Shown: one piece after another, positions 1-9,530 of the stretch
Layout of the letters: every line of letters starts with the position of its first letter
Numbering within the stretch: position 1 is the stretch's first letter
Assembly: GCA_036506495.1 (NCBI GenBank)
Contig: DASXRQ010000249.1
Coordinates: 1 to 15,410 of the forward strand
DNA: 15,410 nt
Reading direction: 5' to 3'
DNA from: DASXRC01 sp036506495
Lineage (GTDB): Bacteria; Actinomycetota; Actinomycetes; Mycobacteriales; Micromonosporaceae
Position numbers and translations under genes: made by a program
Notes under the pieces: generated by a model
The model's database searches: none
Told to the model about the DNA's origin: nothing
What the model saw: only the letters and a program-made list of their open reading frames with translations

Positions 1-2024
<2,024 letters not shown>

Positions 2025-2034
<10 letters not shown>

Positions 2035-2327
2035 CGTGGGTCACTCCTTCGTCGGGCGGCGGCCTCGAGCGACTCGATCCGGTCCAGCAGGTCGAGCACC
2101 AGGCCGATGGCGGCGTAGTTCAGCGCCAGGCCGGCCCGCAGCCGCTGGATTCGGGCGACCGTGGCCAGCTGGTTGGGTGCGAACCACAGCCGCCCGGCCG
2201 CGTCGCGGTCGGCGGCGAGCAGGCCGAGTGCGACCAGTCGTTCGATCAGGTCGGGATGCAGGTCGGCCAGGCGCGCGAACCGCGCGAGGCTGAGCCGGTC
2301 CGGTACGGCGAGCGCATATCGGGTCAC
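2025..2327 (-). CDS. Small MerR-like chaperone modulator (CbpM-like; HspR position)
   Basis: A 100-residue protein between dnaJ and clpB. The N-terminal half has a MerR-type helix-turn-helix pattern (LHPDLIERLVALGLL). The C-terminal half (RLRAGLALNYAAIGLVLDLLDRIESLE) resembles E. coli CbpM, which binds the J-domain of CbpA and inhibits it. HspR, the actinobacterial heat-shock repressor, occupies the same operon position in Streptomyces but is longer and carries a basic GRRYS wing. Here the wing is GRLWFA and the tail is short. I therefore favour a CbpM-like J-protein modulator over a DNA-binding repressor, without excluding the latter. The GTG start overlaps the dnaJ stop by 4 bases (GTGA) and has GGAGG 8 nt upstream. 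Its stop in turn overlaps the alternative clpB ATG. These overlaps suggest translational coupling. Confidence 0.88.
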
Positions 2328-3253
2328 AACGGTCGCCTCCCCGATTTCCGCGGATCGAACGAGGACACCTTCGCCAGCTCCTCGAACAGTTCCTTCTCCC
2401 GCGGGCTCGGGCTGCGCGGCACCGCGATCCGCAGCTCCGCGTAGAGGTCGCCGGGGCGGCCCCTGGGGTTGGGCAGGCCCTGCCCGCGAAGCCGCAGCCG
2501 TCGCCCGCTCGACGACCCGGGTGGGACCTTGACCTGGGCCTCGCCGCCCGGCGTCCGCACCGGCACGGTGGCCCCGAGCACCGCCTCCCAGGGTGCGACT
2601 GGCAGGTCGACGTGGATGTCGCGGCCGGCCACCCGGTAGCGGGGATGCGGCGCGAGGCGAACGACCAGGTACAGGTCTCCGGGTGGCGCGTCGCCACGGC
2701 CGTGCCCGCCCTGTCCGGCGAGCCGGATGCGCTGACCATCGGTGACCCCGGGCGGGATCGTCACCTCCAGCTCACGGCCGTCCAGGCTCAGCCTCCGTCG
2801 CCCACCTCGGTACGCCTCCTCGACGCCGACCTCAAGCTCCGCCTCCTGGTCCGCGCCGCGGATCGGTCCGGCGGCGCCCCGCGTACCAAATAGGCCGCCG
2901 AACAGGTCGTCGACGTCGATTCCGGAGTCCCGGAACGCGAAGTCGAAGGAATCCGGCGGCGGACCGGCACGACGGCCGCCCGCGCCGGCGCGGGCGCGAC
3001 CGGCGCCGGCCGCGGCCTCCGCCCCTTCCGGCACCCGCCGGAAGTCCGCGCCGAACCGGTCGTAGCGGGCGCGCATCGAGGGATCGGCCAGCACGTGGTA
3101 CGCCTCGTTGATCTCCTTGAACCTCTCCTCGGCCGCGGGGCTCTTATTCACGTCGGGGTGGTAACGACGAGCGAGTTGCCGGTACGCCCGTTGTAGTTCG
3201 TCCGGCGACGCGTCACGGGAGACGCCGAGCATTTCGTAGTAATCCTGTGCCAC
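2324..3253 (-). CDS. dnaJ: DnaJ/CbpA-type co-chaperone without zinc finger
   Basis: J-domain co-chaperone of about 309 residues that delivers clients to DnaK and triggers its ATPase. The J-domain covers about residues 1-66, with the HPD motif at 32-34 (ARRYHPDVNK). A Gly/Ala/Arg-rich linker follows, with a DSFDFAF...DVDDLFGGLFG stretch. The remainder is the two beta-barrel substrate-binding domains (VEEAYRGGRRRLSLDG, ITIPPGV-like VTIPPGVTDGQRIRLAGQG). No CXXCXGXG repeats occur, so this is a class II (CbpA-like) protein. The longer start GTG at 3262 overlaps the grpE stop (GTGA), but there GGAG abuts the start. GTG at 3253 has GGAG at an ideal 8 nt, so I chose it. It pairs logically with the CbpM-like protein encoded next. 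Confidence 0.95.
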   Translation of the reverse strand: MAQDYYEMLGVSRDASPDELQRAYRQLARRYHPDVNKSPAAEERFKEINEAYHVLADPSMRARYDRFGADFRRVPEGAEAAAGAGRARAGAGGRRAGPPPDSFDFAFRDSGIDVDDLFGGLFGTRGAAGPIRGADQEAELEVGVEEAYRGGRRRLSLDGRELEVTIPPGVTDGQRIRLAGQGGHGRGDAPPGDLYLVVRLAPHPRYRVAGRDIHVDLPVAPWEAVLGATVPVRTPGGEAQVKVPPGSSSGRRLRLRGQGLPNPRGRPGDLYAELRIAVPRSPSPREKELFEELAKVSSFDPRKSGRRPL

Positions 3254-3258
3254 GGCGT

Positions 3259-3735
3259 TCACTCCGGCGGGCCGGCGACCACCACCGCGGCCGGTCGCAG
3301 CTGAAGCCGCCCGTGCCCGTAGCCAGGTCGGACCACCTCCACGACCGTGCCCGGCGAAGCGTCGGTGTCGGAGGTGACCACCACCGCCTCGTGGCGGACC
3401 GGGTCGAACGGCACGCCGGTCTCGTCGTCGCGCGGGTAGCCCAACTCCGCCAGCAGGGAGACCGCTTGATCGCGCACCGCGCGTACGCCCGCGACCAGGC
3501 CCTCCTCGGGATTGTCGGCGTGGGCCAGGGCTCGGTCGAGGTTGTCGAGCACGGGCAGCAGCGCGGCGACCACCCGGCCCCGTTCCGCGGCGCGCTCGGC
3601 CTGGACCTCACGGGCGTACCGCTTGCGCAGGTTGTCGAGGTCGGCCAGCGCGCGCCGCCAGCGATCCTCGAGCTCGGCGGACTCGTCGCCCGCGGCCGCG
3701 TGGGTCGCTCGTGGATCCGTGCCGGGTGCAGCCAT
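3259..3735 (-). CDS. grpE: GrpE nucleotide exchange factor
   Basis: Releases ADP from DnaK so that clients are let go and the chaperone cycle restarts. The protein is 158 residues, slightly short for the family because the acidic N-terminal tail is brief. The long helical dimerisation region is recognisable (about residues 20-60, LEDRWRRALADLDNLRKRYARE), then VVAALLPVLDNLDRALAHAD, and the C-terminal beta domain with FDPVRHEAVVV and GTVVEVVRPGYGHGRLQLRPAAVVV, a variant of the usual GYxxxxRLLRPAxVxV signature. The ATG lies 6 bases after the dnaK stop. No good ribosome-binding site is visible there, so translation probably depends on coupling to dnaK. The stop overlaps the longer possible dnaJ start. 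Confidence 0.96.
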   Translation of the reverse strand: MAAPGTDPRATHAAAGDESAELEDRWRRALADLDNLRKRYAREVQAERAAERGRVVAALLPVLDNLDRALAHADNPEEGLVAGVRAVRDQAVSLLAELGYPRDDETGVPFDPVRHEAVVVTSDTDASPGTVVEVVRPGYGHGRLQLRPAAVVVAGPPE

Positions 3736-3741
3736 GCGCGC

Positions 3742-5640
3742 TCAGCCCGGGGTGAAGTCGGCGTCGATGACATCCTCATCGTCGCCGCCGGGTGGCGGTG
3801 CGCCAGCCGACGGACCCTCCGCCGGACCGCCACCCGCGGCGCCACCGGCCGCTCGCGCGGTCAATGCCTGCGCGACCTGCTGCAACTCTGCGGTCAACGA
3901 CCGCACGCGGTCGAGGGGCGCCTCCTCCTTGAGCGCCTGGCGCGAGTCGCCGACCAGCATCTCGGCGCGCGCCTTCTCGTGCACCGGCGCGGCGTCGCCG
4001 AGCTCGCCGAGCCTGCGCTCGACCTGGTACGCCAGCGACTCCAGCTCGTTGCGGGCGTCGATGAGCTGGCGGAGTCGGGCATCCTCCTCGCGGTGCCGCT
4101 CCGCGTCGGCCACCATCCGCTCGACCTCTTCCCGGTCGAGGTTGCTGGTCTCGGTGATCGTCACCGTCTGTTCCGCGCCCGTGTCCCGGTCCCGGGCCGA
4201 TGCGTTGAGGATGCCGTTCGCGTCGATGTCGAACGTGACCTCGATCTGCGGTACGCCGCGCGGCGCGGGCCGGATGTTCTCGAGCCGGAACCGCCCCAGC
4301 ACCCGGTTGTCCGCGGCCCGCTCCCGCTCGCCCTGCAGAACCACGATGTCGACGGCGGGTTGGTTGTCCTCGGCGGTGGAGAACACCTCGGTCCGCCGGA
4401 CCGGGATGGTCGTGTTGCGCTCGATCACCTTGGTCATCACGCCGCCGAGCGTCTCCAGACCGAGCGAGAGCGGGGTGACGTCCAGCAGGAGCACGTCCGG
4501 CCCCTCGCCGGTGAGCACGGCGGCCTGGATGGCGGCGCCCAGCGCCACGACCTCGTCCGGGTTGACGCTCATGTTCGGGTCCTTGCCGCCGGTCAACCGC
4601 CGGACGAGGGACTGGACGGCCGGGATGCGGGTCGAGCCGCCCACGAGGATCACCTCGTCGAGATCGTTGGCGGTCACCTTCGCGTCGGCCATCGCCTGCT
4701 CGACCGGCTTCAGGCATCGCTCGACCAGGTCGGCGATGAGCTGCTCGAACGTTGACCTGGTCACGGTCGTGGTCAGGTGTTTCGGGCCGGAGGCGTCGGC
4801 GGTGATGAACGGCAGGTTGACCTGCGTCTGGGTCACCGAGCTGAGCTCCACCTTTGCCTTCTCGGCCGCCTCGAACAGCCGCTGCAGCGCCTGCGGGTCG
4901 GCACGAAGGTCGATGCCCTGACTGCGCTTGAAGTCGTCGGCGAGGTGGTCGACGACGCGGCGGTCGAAGTCGTCGCCGCCCAGGTGCGTGTCGCCGGCGG
5001 TCGCGCGGACCTCAACGACCCCGTCCCCCACATCGAGGACGCTGACGTCGAATGTGCCGCCACCGAGGTCGAACACCAGGACCGTCTCGTGCTCTCGCTT
5101 GTCCAGGCCGTAGGCGAGAGCGGCCGCCGTCGGCTCGTTGATGATCCGGAGCACGTCGAGGCCGGCGATCTTGCCGGCGTCCTTAGTGGCCGTGCGCTGC
5201 GCGTCGTTGAAGTACGCCGGGACGGTGATGACCGCTTGCGTCACCCGCTCGCCCAGGTACTTGGCGGCGTCGTCGGCCAGCTTTCGCAGGACGAGGGCGC
5301 TGACCTCTTCCGGAGCGTACTGCTTGCCGTTGATCTCGAACCGGGCGACACCACCGGGACCCTCGACCACGTCGAAGGCCACCGCCTTGGCCTCCTCGGA
5401 GATCTCGTCGAACCTGCGTCCTACGAAGCGCTTCGCGGAGTAGATGGTGCCCTTCGGGTTCAGGATCGCCTGCCGGCGCGCGAGCTGCCCGACCAGCCGC
5501 TCGCCGGCCTCCGTGAAGGCGACGACCGACGGGGTCGTGCGCGAGCCTTCCGCGTTCGGGATCACCGTCGGCTGGCCGCCCTCGAGGGCGGCGATCACCG
5601 AGTTCGTGGTGCCGAGGTCGATGCCGACTGCCTTCGCCAT
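3742..5640 (-). CDS. dnaK: DnaK (Hsp70) molecular chaperone
   Basis: Central ATP-dependent holdase and refolding chaperone of 632 residues, full length for the family. The actin-like ATPase domain covers about 1-380: phosphate-1 loop GIDLGTTNS (7-15), VPAYFNDAQR (140-149), phosphate-2 DLGGGTFDVS (191-200) and adenosine motif VGGSTRIP (333-340). The interdomain linker is DVLLLDVTPLSL (382-393). The beta-sandwich substrate domain includes RNTTIPVRR, and the helical lid covers about 505-600. The low-complexity Gly/Ala/Pro tail ends in DEDVIDADF, the usual bacterial acidic end. ATG at 5640 has GGGGAG 5 nt upstream. It is the first intact gene of the operon. No HAIR (CTTGAGT-N7-ACTCAAG) or CIRCE operator is visible in the roughly 240 bp upstream. 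Confidence 0.99.
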   Translation of the reverse strand: MAKAVGIDLGTTNSVIAALEGGQPTVIPNAEGSRTTPSVVAFTEAGERLVGQLARRQAILNPKGTIYSAKRFVGRRFDEISEEAKAVAFDVVEGPGGVARFEINGKQYAPEEVSALVLRKLADDAAKYLGERVTQAVITVPAYFNDAQRTATKDAGKIAGLDVLRIINEPTAAALAYGLDKREHETVLVFDLGGGTFDVSVLDVGDGVVEVRATAGDTHLGGDDFDRRVVDHLADDFKRSQGIDLRADPQALQRLFEAAEKAKVELSSVTQTQVNLPFITADASGPKHLTTTVTRSTFEQLIADLVERCLKPVEQAMADAKVTANDLDEVILVGGSTRIPAVQSLVRRLTGGKDPNMSVNPDEVVALGAAIQAAVLTGEGPDVLLLDVTPLSLGLETLGGVMTKVIERNTTIPVRRTEVFSTAEDNQPAVDIVVLQGERERAADNRVLGRFRLENIRPAPRGVPQIEVTFDIDANGILNASARDRDTGAEQTVTITETSNLDREEVERMVADAERHREEDARLRQLIDARNELESLAYQVERRLGELGDAAPVHEKARAEMLVGDSRQALKEEAPLDRVRSLTAELQQVAQALTARAAGGAAGGGPAEGPSAGAPPPGGDDEDVIDADFTPG

Positions 5641-5652
5641 GCCAGCTCCCCG

Positions 5653-5763
5653 TCATCCGCTCTTGATTTCGATGCGCCGCGGCTGGCTGCCGCTCGCCTT
5701 TCCGATGCGCACGGTGCGGTCCAGTCCTCCGTCGGAGATTCCGGGAGAGATTCCTTCTGTCCC
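5653..5763 (-). pseudogene. Possible Hsp20 (small heat-shock protein) C-terminal remnant or leader ORF
   Basis: In the dnaK leader, a frame closing with TGA at 5653 reads ISDGGLDRTVRIGKA and then PRRIEIKSG. From memory of the family, small heat-shock proteins end with a DGVLTVRIPKAE-like strand followed by a PRRIEIK-like tail carrying the I-x-I motif; here IEI follows PRR at the expected spacing. Nothing like the alpha-crystallin core is visible further upstream, where palindromes start. It therefore looks like the surviving 3' end of an hsp20 gene once at the head of the operon. It could instead be a short translated leader: GTG at 5712 or TTG near 5769, with 12 bases between its stop and the dnaK ATG. 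Chance similarity in a short stretch is not excluded. Confidence 0.4.
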
Positions 5764-5792
5764 CAAGTGTCGGTTCGGATTGGGTGATGGCG

Positions 5793-5813
5793 GTTCATCC
5801 CTCCGGGATGAAC
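5793..5813. promoter_or_regulatory. Perfect palindrome, candidate operator of dnaK/LAL divergent region
   Basis: Arms GTTCATCCC (5793-5801) and GGGATGAAC (5805-5813) are exact reverse complements around a 3-base centre. It lies about 150 bp before dnaK and about 95 bp before the LAL regulator gene. It differs from HAIR and from CIRCE. It covers the -35 and spacer of a candidate promoter for the LAL gene, as an operator would. The protein that binds it is unknown. Confidence 0.5.
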
Positions 5814-5822
5814 GCGTATCGT
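5794..5822 (+). promoter_or_regulatory. Weak candidate sigma-70-type promoter for the LAL regulator
   Basis: TTCATC at 5794-5799 and TATCGT at 5817-5822 are separated by 17 bp. The -10 fits TAnnnT and the -35 matches the consensus at only half its positions. A start about 7 bp downstream would give a leader of roughly 80 nt. The element is supported mainly by spacing and by its overlap with the palindrome. No promoter for dnaK could be recognised. Confidence 0.25.
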
Positions 5823-5843
5823 GCGTTTGGAGATGGAGCGTTG

Positions 5844-5861
5844 GGAAATCTAGTGATTTCC
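5844..5861. promoter_or_regulatory. Second palindrome, AT-richer, upstream of the LAL gene
   Basis: Arms GGAAATC (5844-5850) and GATTTCC (5855-5861) are exact reverse complements around TAGT. It lies in one of the few AT-rich stretches of the window, about 30 bp downstream of the other palindrome and 47 bp before the LAL start. It could be a second operator, or a small hairpin in the LAL leader RNA. Confidence 0.4.
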
Positions 5862-5908
5862 GCTGAACCGCGCCGTCAGGCTCGTTGATCCCTACGGAGG
5901 TGGAGCGG

Positions 5909-8578
5909 GTGCGTGCTGCCGCAGCCATCGAACCCGTCGATACACCGCTCCTAAGCTCGAAGCTCGCCATCCCGCCGGTTCCCGCGACCACGATCGAACG
6001 CCCGCGGCTGTTGCGCCGGCTCGACGCCGCCGTGGCCAAGGAGCTGACCATCGTCGAGGCTCCGGCGGGATGGGGGAAGTCGGTGCTCCTGGCCGCGTGG
6101 GCGACGGCGGCCGAGCACCATTGCCGGATCGCTTGGCTGACCGCCGAGGCGGATGACGGCGACGACGACTTCTGGCGCTATCTGACGACTGCGCTGACCC
6201 CGGATGGCGCACACCCCGTGCCGACGCCCCCATCCAACGGCCGCGTCGGCTTCCTCGCCCACCTGGCGGGCCGCCTCGCGCTCAACTCCGAGCCCACCAT
6301 CCTCATCGTCGACAACCTGCACGAGGTCGGCAACGCGGAGATCCATCACGGGCTCGAGTACCTCCTCCGCCATGCCGCCGCGAGGCTTAAGATGATCTTG
6401 GTAAGCCGGGGCGAGCCGCAGATGCCACTGCATCGGTGGCGCGTGCGCGACGAGCTCACCGAGATCGGGCCGCCGCAACTGGCGTTCACCGCGGACGAGA
6501 CCGCGCAGGCGGTCGACCGACTGGGCATCAAACTGCCCGATGCTGGCCTGTCCGACCTGCACCGACGCACCGAAGGTTGGCCCGCGGCCGTCCGTCTCGC
6601 CGCCCTCAGGATCAAGGAGCGTCCGCCGTACCACCGGTTCGGCGTACCGGCGGGCGATGACCCGCATATCGGCGACTACGTGCTCGCGGAGGTGCTGGCC
6701 GGGCAGCCCCGCGAGCTACGGGAGGCGCTGCTCGACGCGTCGATCCTCGATCAGGTCAGCGGCGGCCTGCTCGACGCCCTGACGGGGCGCCTCGACGGGC
6801 AGCGGCTGTTGATCGAACTGTGGCAACGAGGTGCCTATGTCACGCCCGTCGACGAGCCACGCTCGTGGTATCGACTGAATCCGCTGCTCGGAGAGTCGCT
6901 GCGCGGGGAGCTGCGGCGGGATCATCGGACCCGCATCCGGAGCCTGCACGCCCGCGCGGCAGGCTGGTTCGCCGATCACGACCAGGCCGCCGATGCACTC
7001 CGGCACGCCCTCGCCGCGGAGAACCGGCCGCTGGCGGCGAGCATCCTGGTTCAACATTGGTACGGCCTGCTGCCCTACGGCCACCACGGGTCCCCGACGG
7101 TCGAGCCGATTGATCCGCCGCGCAGCGCCGTGCGAGCCGACCCGTTATTCGCCCTCGCACACGCGGCTGGGCGGCTGGGAAGGGGCGACTGGGACGGCGC
7201 CGAACCCTACCTGCGGCTGGCCGAAGGCGATCGCGGCCTCGTTGCCACGGAGCAACGGGAGTTGTTCGCCACGATGACCGCGGCATTCCGCCTGGCGCAG
7301 GCGAGGCTGCGCGGGGATGTGCCCACCACGACGACGATCGCGCGCGGAATCCTGAGTCAGGTCCGTGTCGGAGCCGGCAACGCCGAGCCACCGTTCGACG
7401 ATGCCGCGGCCGCGGTCGCCCTCGAGGCGCTCGGCACCGCCGAGCTGGTGAACGGCCAGCTCACCGGCGCCGAGGCCGCGCTGCGCGAAGGCAACGCGTG
7501 CGCGGTCGCCGCCGGTCTGTTCTGCCTCGGCCCGACATGCTTGAGCCGACTGTCCTATGTTCTCGCGGAACGGGGCGAGCTCGCCGCGGCCGAACGGACC
7601 GCCGCGGAGGCACTGGAGCAGGCGCTCTGTCCCGGGCAGACCGAACCGACGCACTGCGCGTTCGCCTACCTCGCGCTCGCCGTTGTCGACCTGCATCGAG
7701 GCAAGCTCGAAGACGCGGAATCCAATGTGGACGCCGCGATCTGCCTGTTCGATGCGAAGACCGATCCGGCGCTCGCACCTGTCCTCGCCGTCGTGCGCGC
7801 GCAGCTTCTGACCGAGCGCGGCGAGTGGGCGCGGGTGCACGAGGCGCTGCTCGCCGCACACCGGGCCGGGCTCCCGTTCGGTCACTCCGCCCATCTGGAG
7901 GAGCTGCTCGCCGCGGCCGAGGCAGAACTGCTGACCGCCCGCGGCGCCCCCGGCTCGGCGCGAAACCTTCTGCGGCTGGTGCTGGACGCCGACGAATCGC
8001 CCGAGCCCGCGCTGATGGTGGCGTACGCCCGGGCGTGCCTGCGCGAGCACGATCATCGCGCCGCCAGCCTCTCGGTGCCGGCGTGGTCGGGCACGGATGG
8101 GACGGGCCTGCCGACGCCGGTGCGGATCGCGGCGGGGTTGATCCAGGCGCAGCTGTCGCGCCAGACCGGCGACCGCCGCGGCGCGGCGGACGCACTCGAG
8201 CGTGCACTGCAGCTCGCCGAGCCCGAGGGCTTCCGGCGCGCGTTCACCGGCGTGGGCGCACCAGATCGTGACGTGTTGCTCAAGCACCTTGAGTCCGGGA
8301 CGGCGCACTGGTCGTTCCTCACCGACCTCCTCGGCCGCGACGACGACCGGTCGGCCCGCCGGGACGGTCCCTCGCTCGGCCTTGCCGAGCCGCTTACGGA
8401 GCGCGAGCTGACCGTGCTGCGCTACCTGCAGAGCGTGTTGTCCAATGTGGAGATCGCCAGCGAGCTTTCGCTATCGGTCAACACCGTCAAGACCCATGTT
8501 CGCAATATCTACCGGAAGCTAGGCGCACGTCAGCGCCGCGATGCGGTACGTCGAGCGCGGGAGCTTCAGCTGCTCTAG
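5909..8578 (+). CDS. LAL/MalT-type LuxR-family transcriptional regulator (STAND ATPase)
   Basis: Large signal-transducing regulator of 889 residues. The N-terminus (TPLLSSKLAIPPVP, ERPRLLRRLD) is the MalT-family signature that precedes the NTPase. Walker A is APAGWGKS (about 51-58) and Walker B is TILIVDNLHEV (D at about 135). A winged-helix part and a long TPR-like, Ala/Leu-rich middle (about 380-790) would sense ligand. The C-terminal LuxR helix-turn-helix (about 822-885) contains LTERELTVLRYL and SVNTVKTHVRNIYRKLGA. Proteins of this type bind ATP, oligomerise on ligand binding and activate transcription. I chose GTG at 5909 because GGAGGT lies 7 nt before it; a TTG at 5885 would be a longer alternative with no site. 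The ligand cannot be told. It is divergent from the chaperone operon and may control it, itself, or the gene that follows. Confidence 0.95.
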   Translation: MRAAAAIEPVDTPLLSSKLAIPPVPATTIERPRLLRRLDAAVAKELTIVEAPAGWGKSVLLAAWATAAEHHCRIAWLTAEADDGDDDFWRYLTTALTPDGAHPVPTPPSNGRVGFLAHLAGRLALNSEPTILIVDNLHEVGNAEIHHGLEYLLRHAAARLKMILVSRGEPQMPLHRWRVRDELTEIGPPQLAFTADETAQAVDRLGIKLPDAGLSDLHRRTEGWPAAVRLAALRIKERPPYHRFGVPAGDDPHIGDYVLAEVLAGQPRELREALLDASILDQVSGGLLDALTGRLDGQRLLIELWQRGAYVTPVDEPRSWYRLNPLLGESLRGELRRDHRTRIRSLHARAAGWFADHDQAADALRHALAAENRPLAASILVQHWYGLLPYGHHGSPTVEPIDPPRSAVRADPLFALAHAAGRLGRGDWDGAEPYLRLAEGDRGLVATEQRELFATMTAAFRLAQARLRGDVPTTTTIARGILSQVRVGAGNAEPPFDDAAAAVALEALGTAELVNGQLTGAEAALREGNACAVAAGLFCLGPTCLSRLSYVLAERGELAAAERTAAEALEQALCPGQTEPTHCAFAYLALAVVDLHRGKLEDAESNVDAAICLFDAKTDPALAPVLAVVRAQLLTERGEWARVHEALLAAHRAGLPFGHSAHLEELLAAAEAELLTARGAPGSARNLLRLVLDADESPEPALMVAYARACLREHDHRAASLSVPAWSGTDGTGLPTPVRIAAGLIQAQLSRQTGDRRGAADALERALQLAEPEGFRRAFTGVGAPDRDVLLKHLESGTAHWSFLTDLLGRDDDRSARRDGPSLGLAEPLTERELTVLRYLQSVLSNVEIASELSLSVNTVKTHVRNIYRKLGARQRRDAVRRARELQLL

Positions 8579-8606
8579 CGCCAGCGCCGCGCCAAAGGGG
8601 GCAGAG

Positions 8607-8975
8607 ATGGGCATCGGAGGCGGCATCTTCCTCATTGCGCTCGGGGCAATTCTGGCGTACGGCGTCACCGTCGAACCGAGCTGGCTGAATCTCGACGTGG
8701 TCGGCTGGGTCCTGATGCTGGCCGGGGCGACCATCATTGTGCTGACCATCTGGTTCTGGCAGCAGCGCCGGCGGCGCGTCGTGCGGACCCCCCGTGTCGA
8801 GGACGCATCGTCCATCGATCGGCCGGGGTCGGTCCCGCCGGTCGCGCCGGTCCCGCCGAACCCGCCGAACCCGCCGGACCCTTCCGAGATCGAGCCGCGG
8901 ACCCCACCGGTGGCGCCCGAGCCGCCGAACCTTCCTCCGCGCGGTGGGGCGCCGCGCCGGTCAGACGCGGGGTGA
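8607..8975 (+). CDS. Small membrane protein, DUF6458-like, with proline-rich tail
   Basis: A 122-residue protein with two transmembrane helices: about 3-20 (GGGIFLIALGAILAYGV) and about 32-52 (VVGWVLMLAGATIIVLTIWFW). A basic stop-transfer run, QQRRRRVVR, follows. The start MGIGGGIFLIALGAILA and the VxGWxLMLAG segment match my memory of the actinobacterial DUF6458 family, whose function is unknown. The cytoplasmic tail is rich in Pro, Asn and Asp (PPVAPVPPN, NPPNPPDP, PPVAPEPPN) and ends in a basic patch. ATG at 8607 has a GGGGG run just upstream. The gene begins 28 bases after the LAL stop on the same strand, so co-transcription is likely. Its last 15 bases overlap the end of the convergent DsbA-like gene. 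Confidence 0.85.
   Translation: MGIGGGIFLIALGAILAYGVTVEPSWLNLDVVGWVLMLAGATIIVLTIWFWQQRRRRVVRTPRVEDASSIDRPGSVPPVAPVPPNPPNPPDPSEIEPRTPPVAPEPPNLPPRGGAPRRSDAG
8853..8879 (+). repeat. Three tandem 9-bp units coding PPN/PPD
   Basis: Units CCGCCGAAC, CCGCCGAAC and CCGCCGGAC follow one another in frame and encode PPN-PPN-PPD in the proline-rich tail of the DUF6458-like protein. The copies suggest recent slippage expansion. Confidence 0.8.
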
Positions 8976-9527
8976 CCCGGACGCGGGCGTAGCGGAGTCG
9001 ACCGCGGCCAGCAACTCGGCCAACCCGTAGCCGCCGTCGTGGCGAATGTCGTTGACAAAGAAGGTCGGCGTTCCGTTGACCCCGCTGCGGATCCCGCTGA
9101 CAAAGTCGCGCTGGACCCGATCCAGATGCCGATGCTCCTCGATGTCCCGCGCCACAGAATCGGGCAACCCGATCGCGCGGATGGCCTCGGCCACGAACTC
9201 GTCGCCGAGCCGGTCCTGGTTGACGAAGAGCCAGTCATGCGTCGGCCAGAACTGGCCGTGGACCCCGGCGGCCTCGGCCAACTCGGCCGCCGGCTCCGCG
9301 CGCGGATGCACGTTCGTCAACGGGAAATGCCGGTACACGACCCGGACGGCCCGCGCACGCAGCCGCAAGAGATCCTGCACCACCGGATGAGCGGCCCGGC
9401 AGTACGGACACTGGTAGTCGCCGTACTCCACCAGCGTCACCGGCGCGCGCCATTCGCCCCGGATGTGGTCGTTCGCGTCGACGGGCGCGGCGAGCCGACC
9501 CATGGTGACGTGCAGCGGCGTACTCAT
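8961..9527 (-). CDS. DsbA-family thioredoxin-fold oxidoreductase, cytoplasmic
   Basis: A 188-residue thiol-disulfide oxidoreductase. The active site is CPYC at about 40-43, after PVTLVEYGDYQ. The cis-proline loop is GVNGTPTFFVND (about 150-161). The helical insert carries RHFPLTNVHPRAEPAAELAEAA and FWPTHDWLF. These features match the DsbA-like domain often fused to the C-terminus of NhaA antiporters, here as a free protein. No signal peptide or membrane helix is present, so it should act in the cytoplasm, probably on thiols during oxidative stress. I chose ATG at 9527; a ribosome-binding site is not clear, and TTG at 9536 or ATG at 9503 are alternatives. It is divergent from the peroxiredoxin, which suggests a shared redox role. 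Confidence 0.92.
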   Translation of the reverse strand: MSTPLHVTMGRLAAPVDANDHIRGEWRAPVTLVEYGDYQCPYCRAAHPVVQDLLRLRARAVRVVYRHFPLTNVHPRAEPAAELAEAAGVHGQFWPTHDWLFVNQDRLGDEFVAEAIRAIGLPDSVARDIEEHRHLDRVQRDFVSGIRSGVNGTPTFFVNDIRHDGGYGLAELLAAVDSATPASGSPRV

Positions 9528-9530
9528 CTC

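Noticed and set aside
3247..4921. Long plus-strand frames opposite grpE and dnaK
   Set aside because: Antisense shadows; composition is skewed to Arg/Ser/Val and no domain is recognisable, while dnaK and grpE are certain.
5727..5737. CTCCG and CGGAG palindrome in the dnaK leader
   Set aside because: Arms of 5 bases around one base are expected by chance in this composition.
8281..8295. CTCAAG and CTTGAG around CAC, resembling half-sites of the HAIR operator
   Set aside because: It lies inside the LAL coding region, has the arms in the wrong order and spacing for HAIR, and is explained by the codons for LLKHLES.
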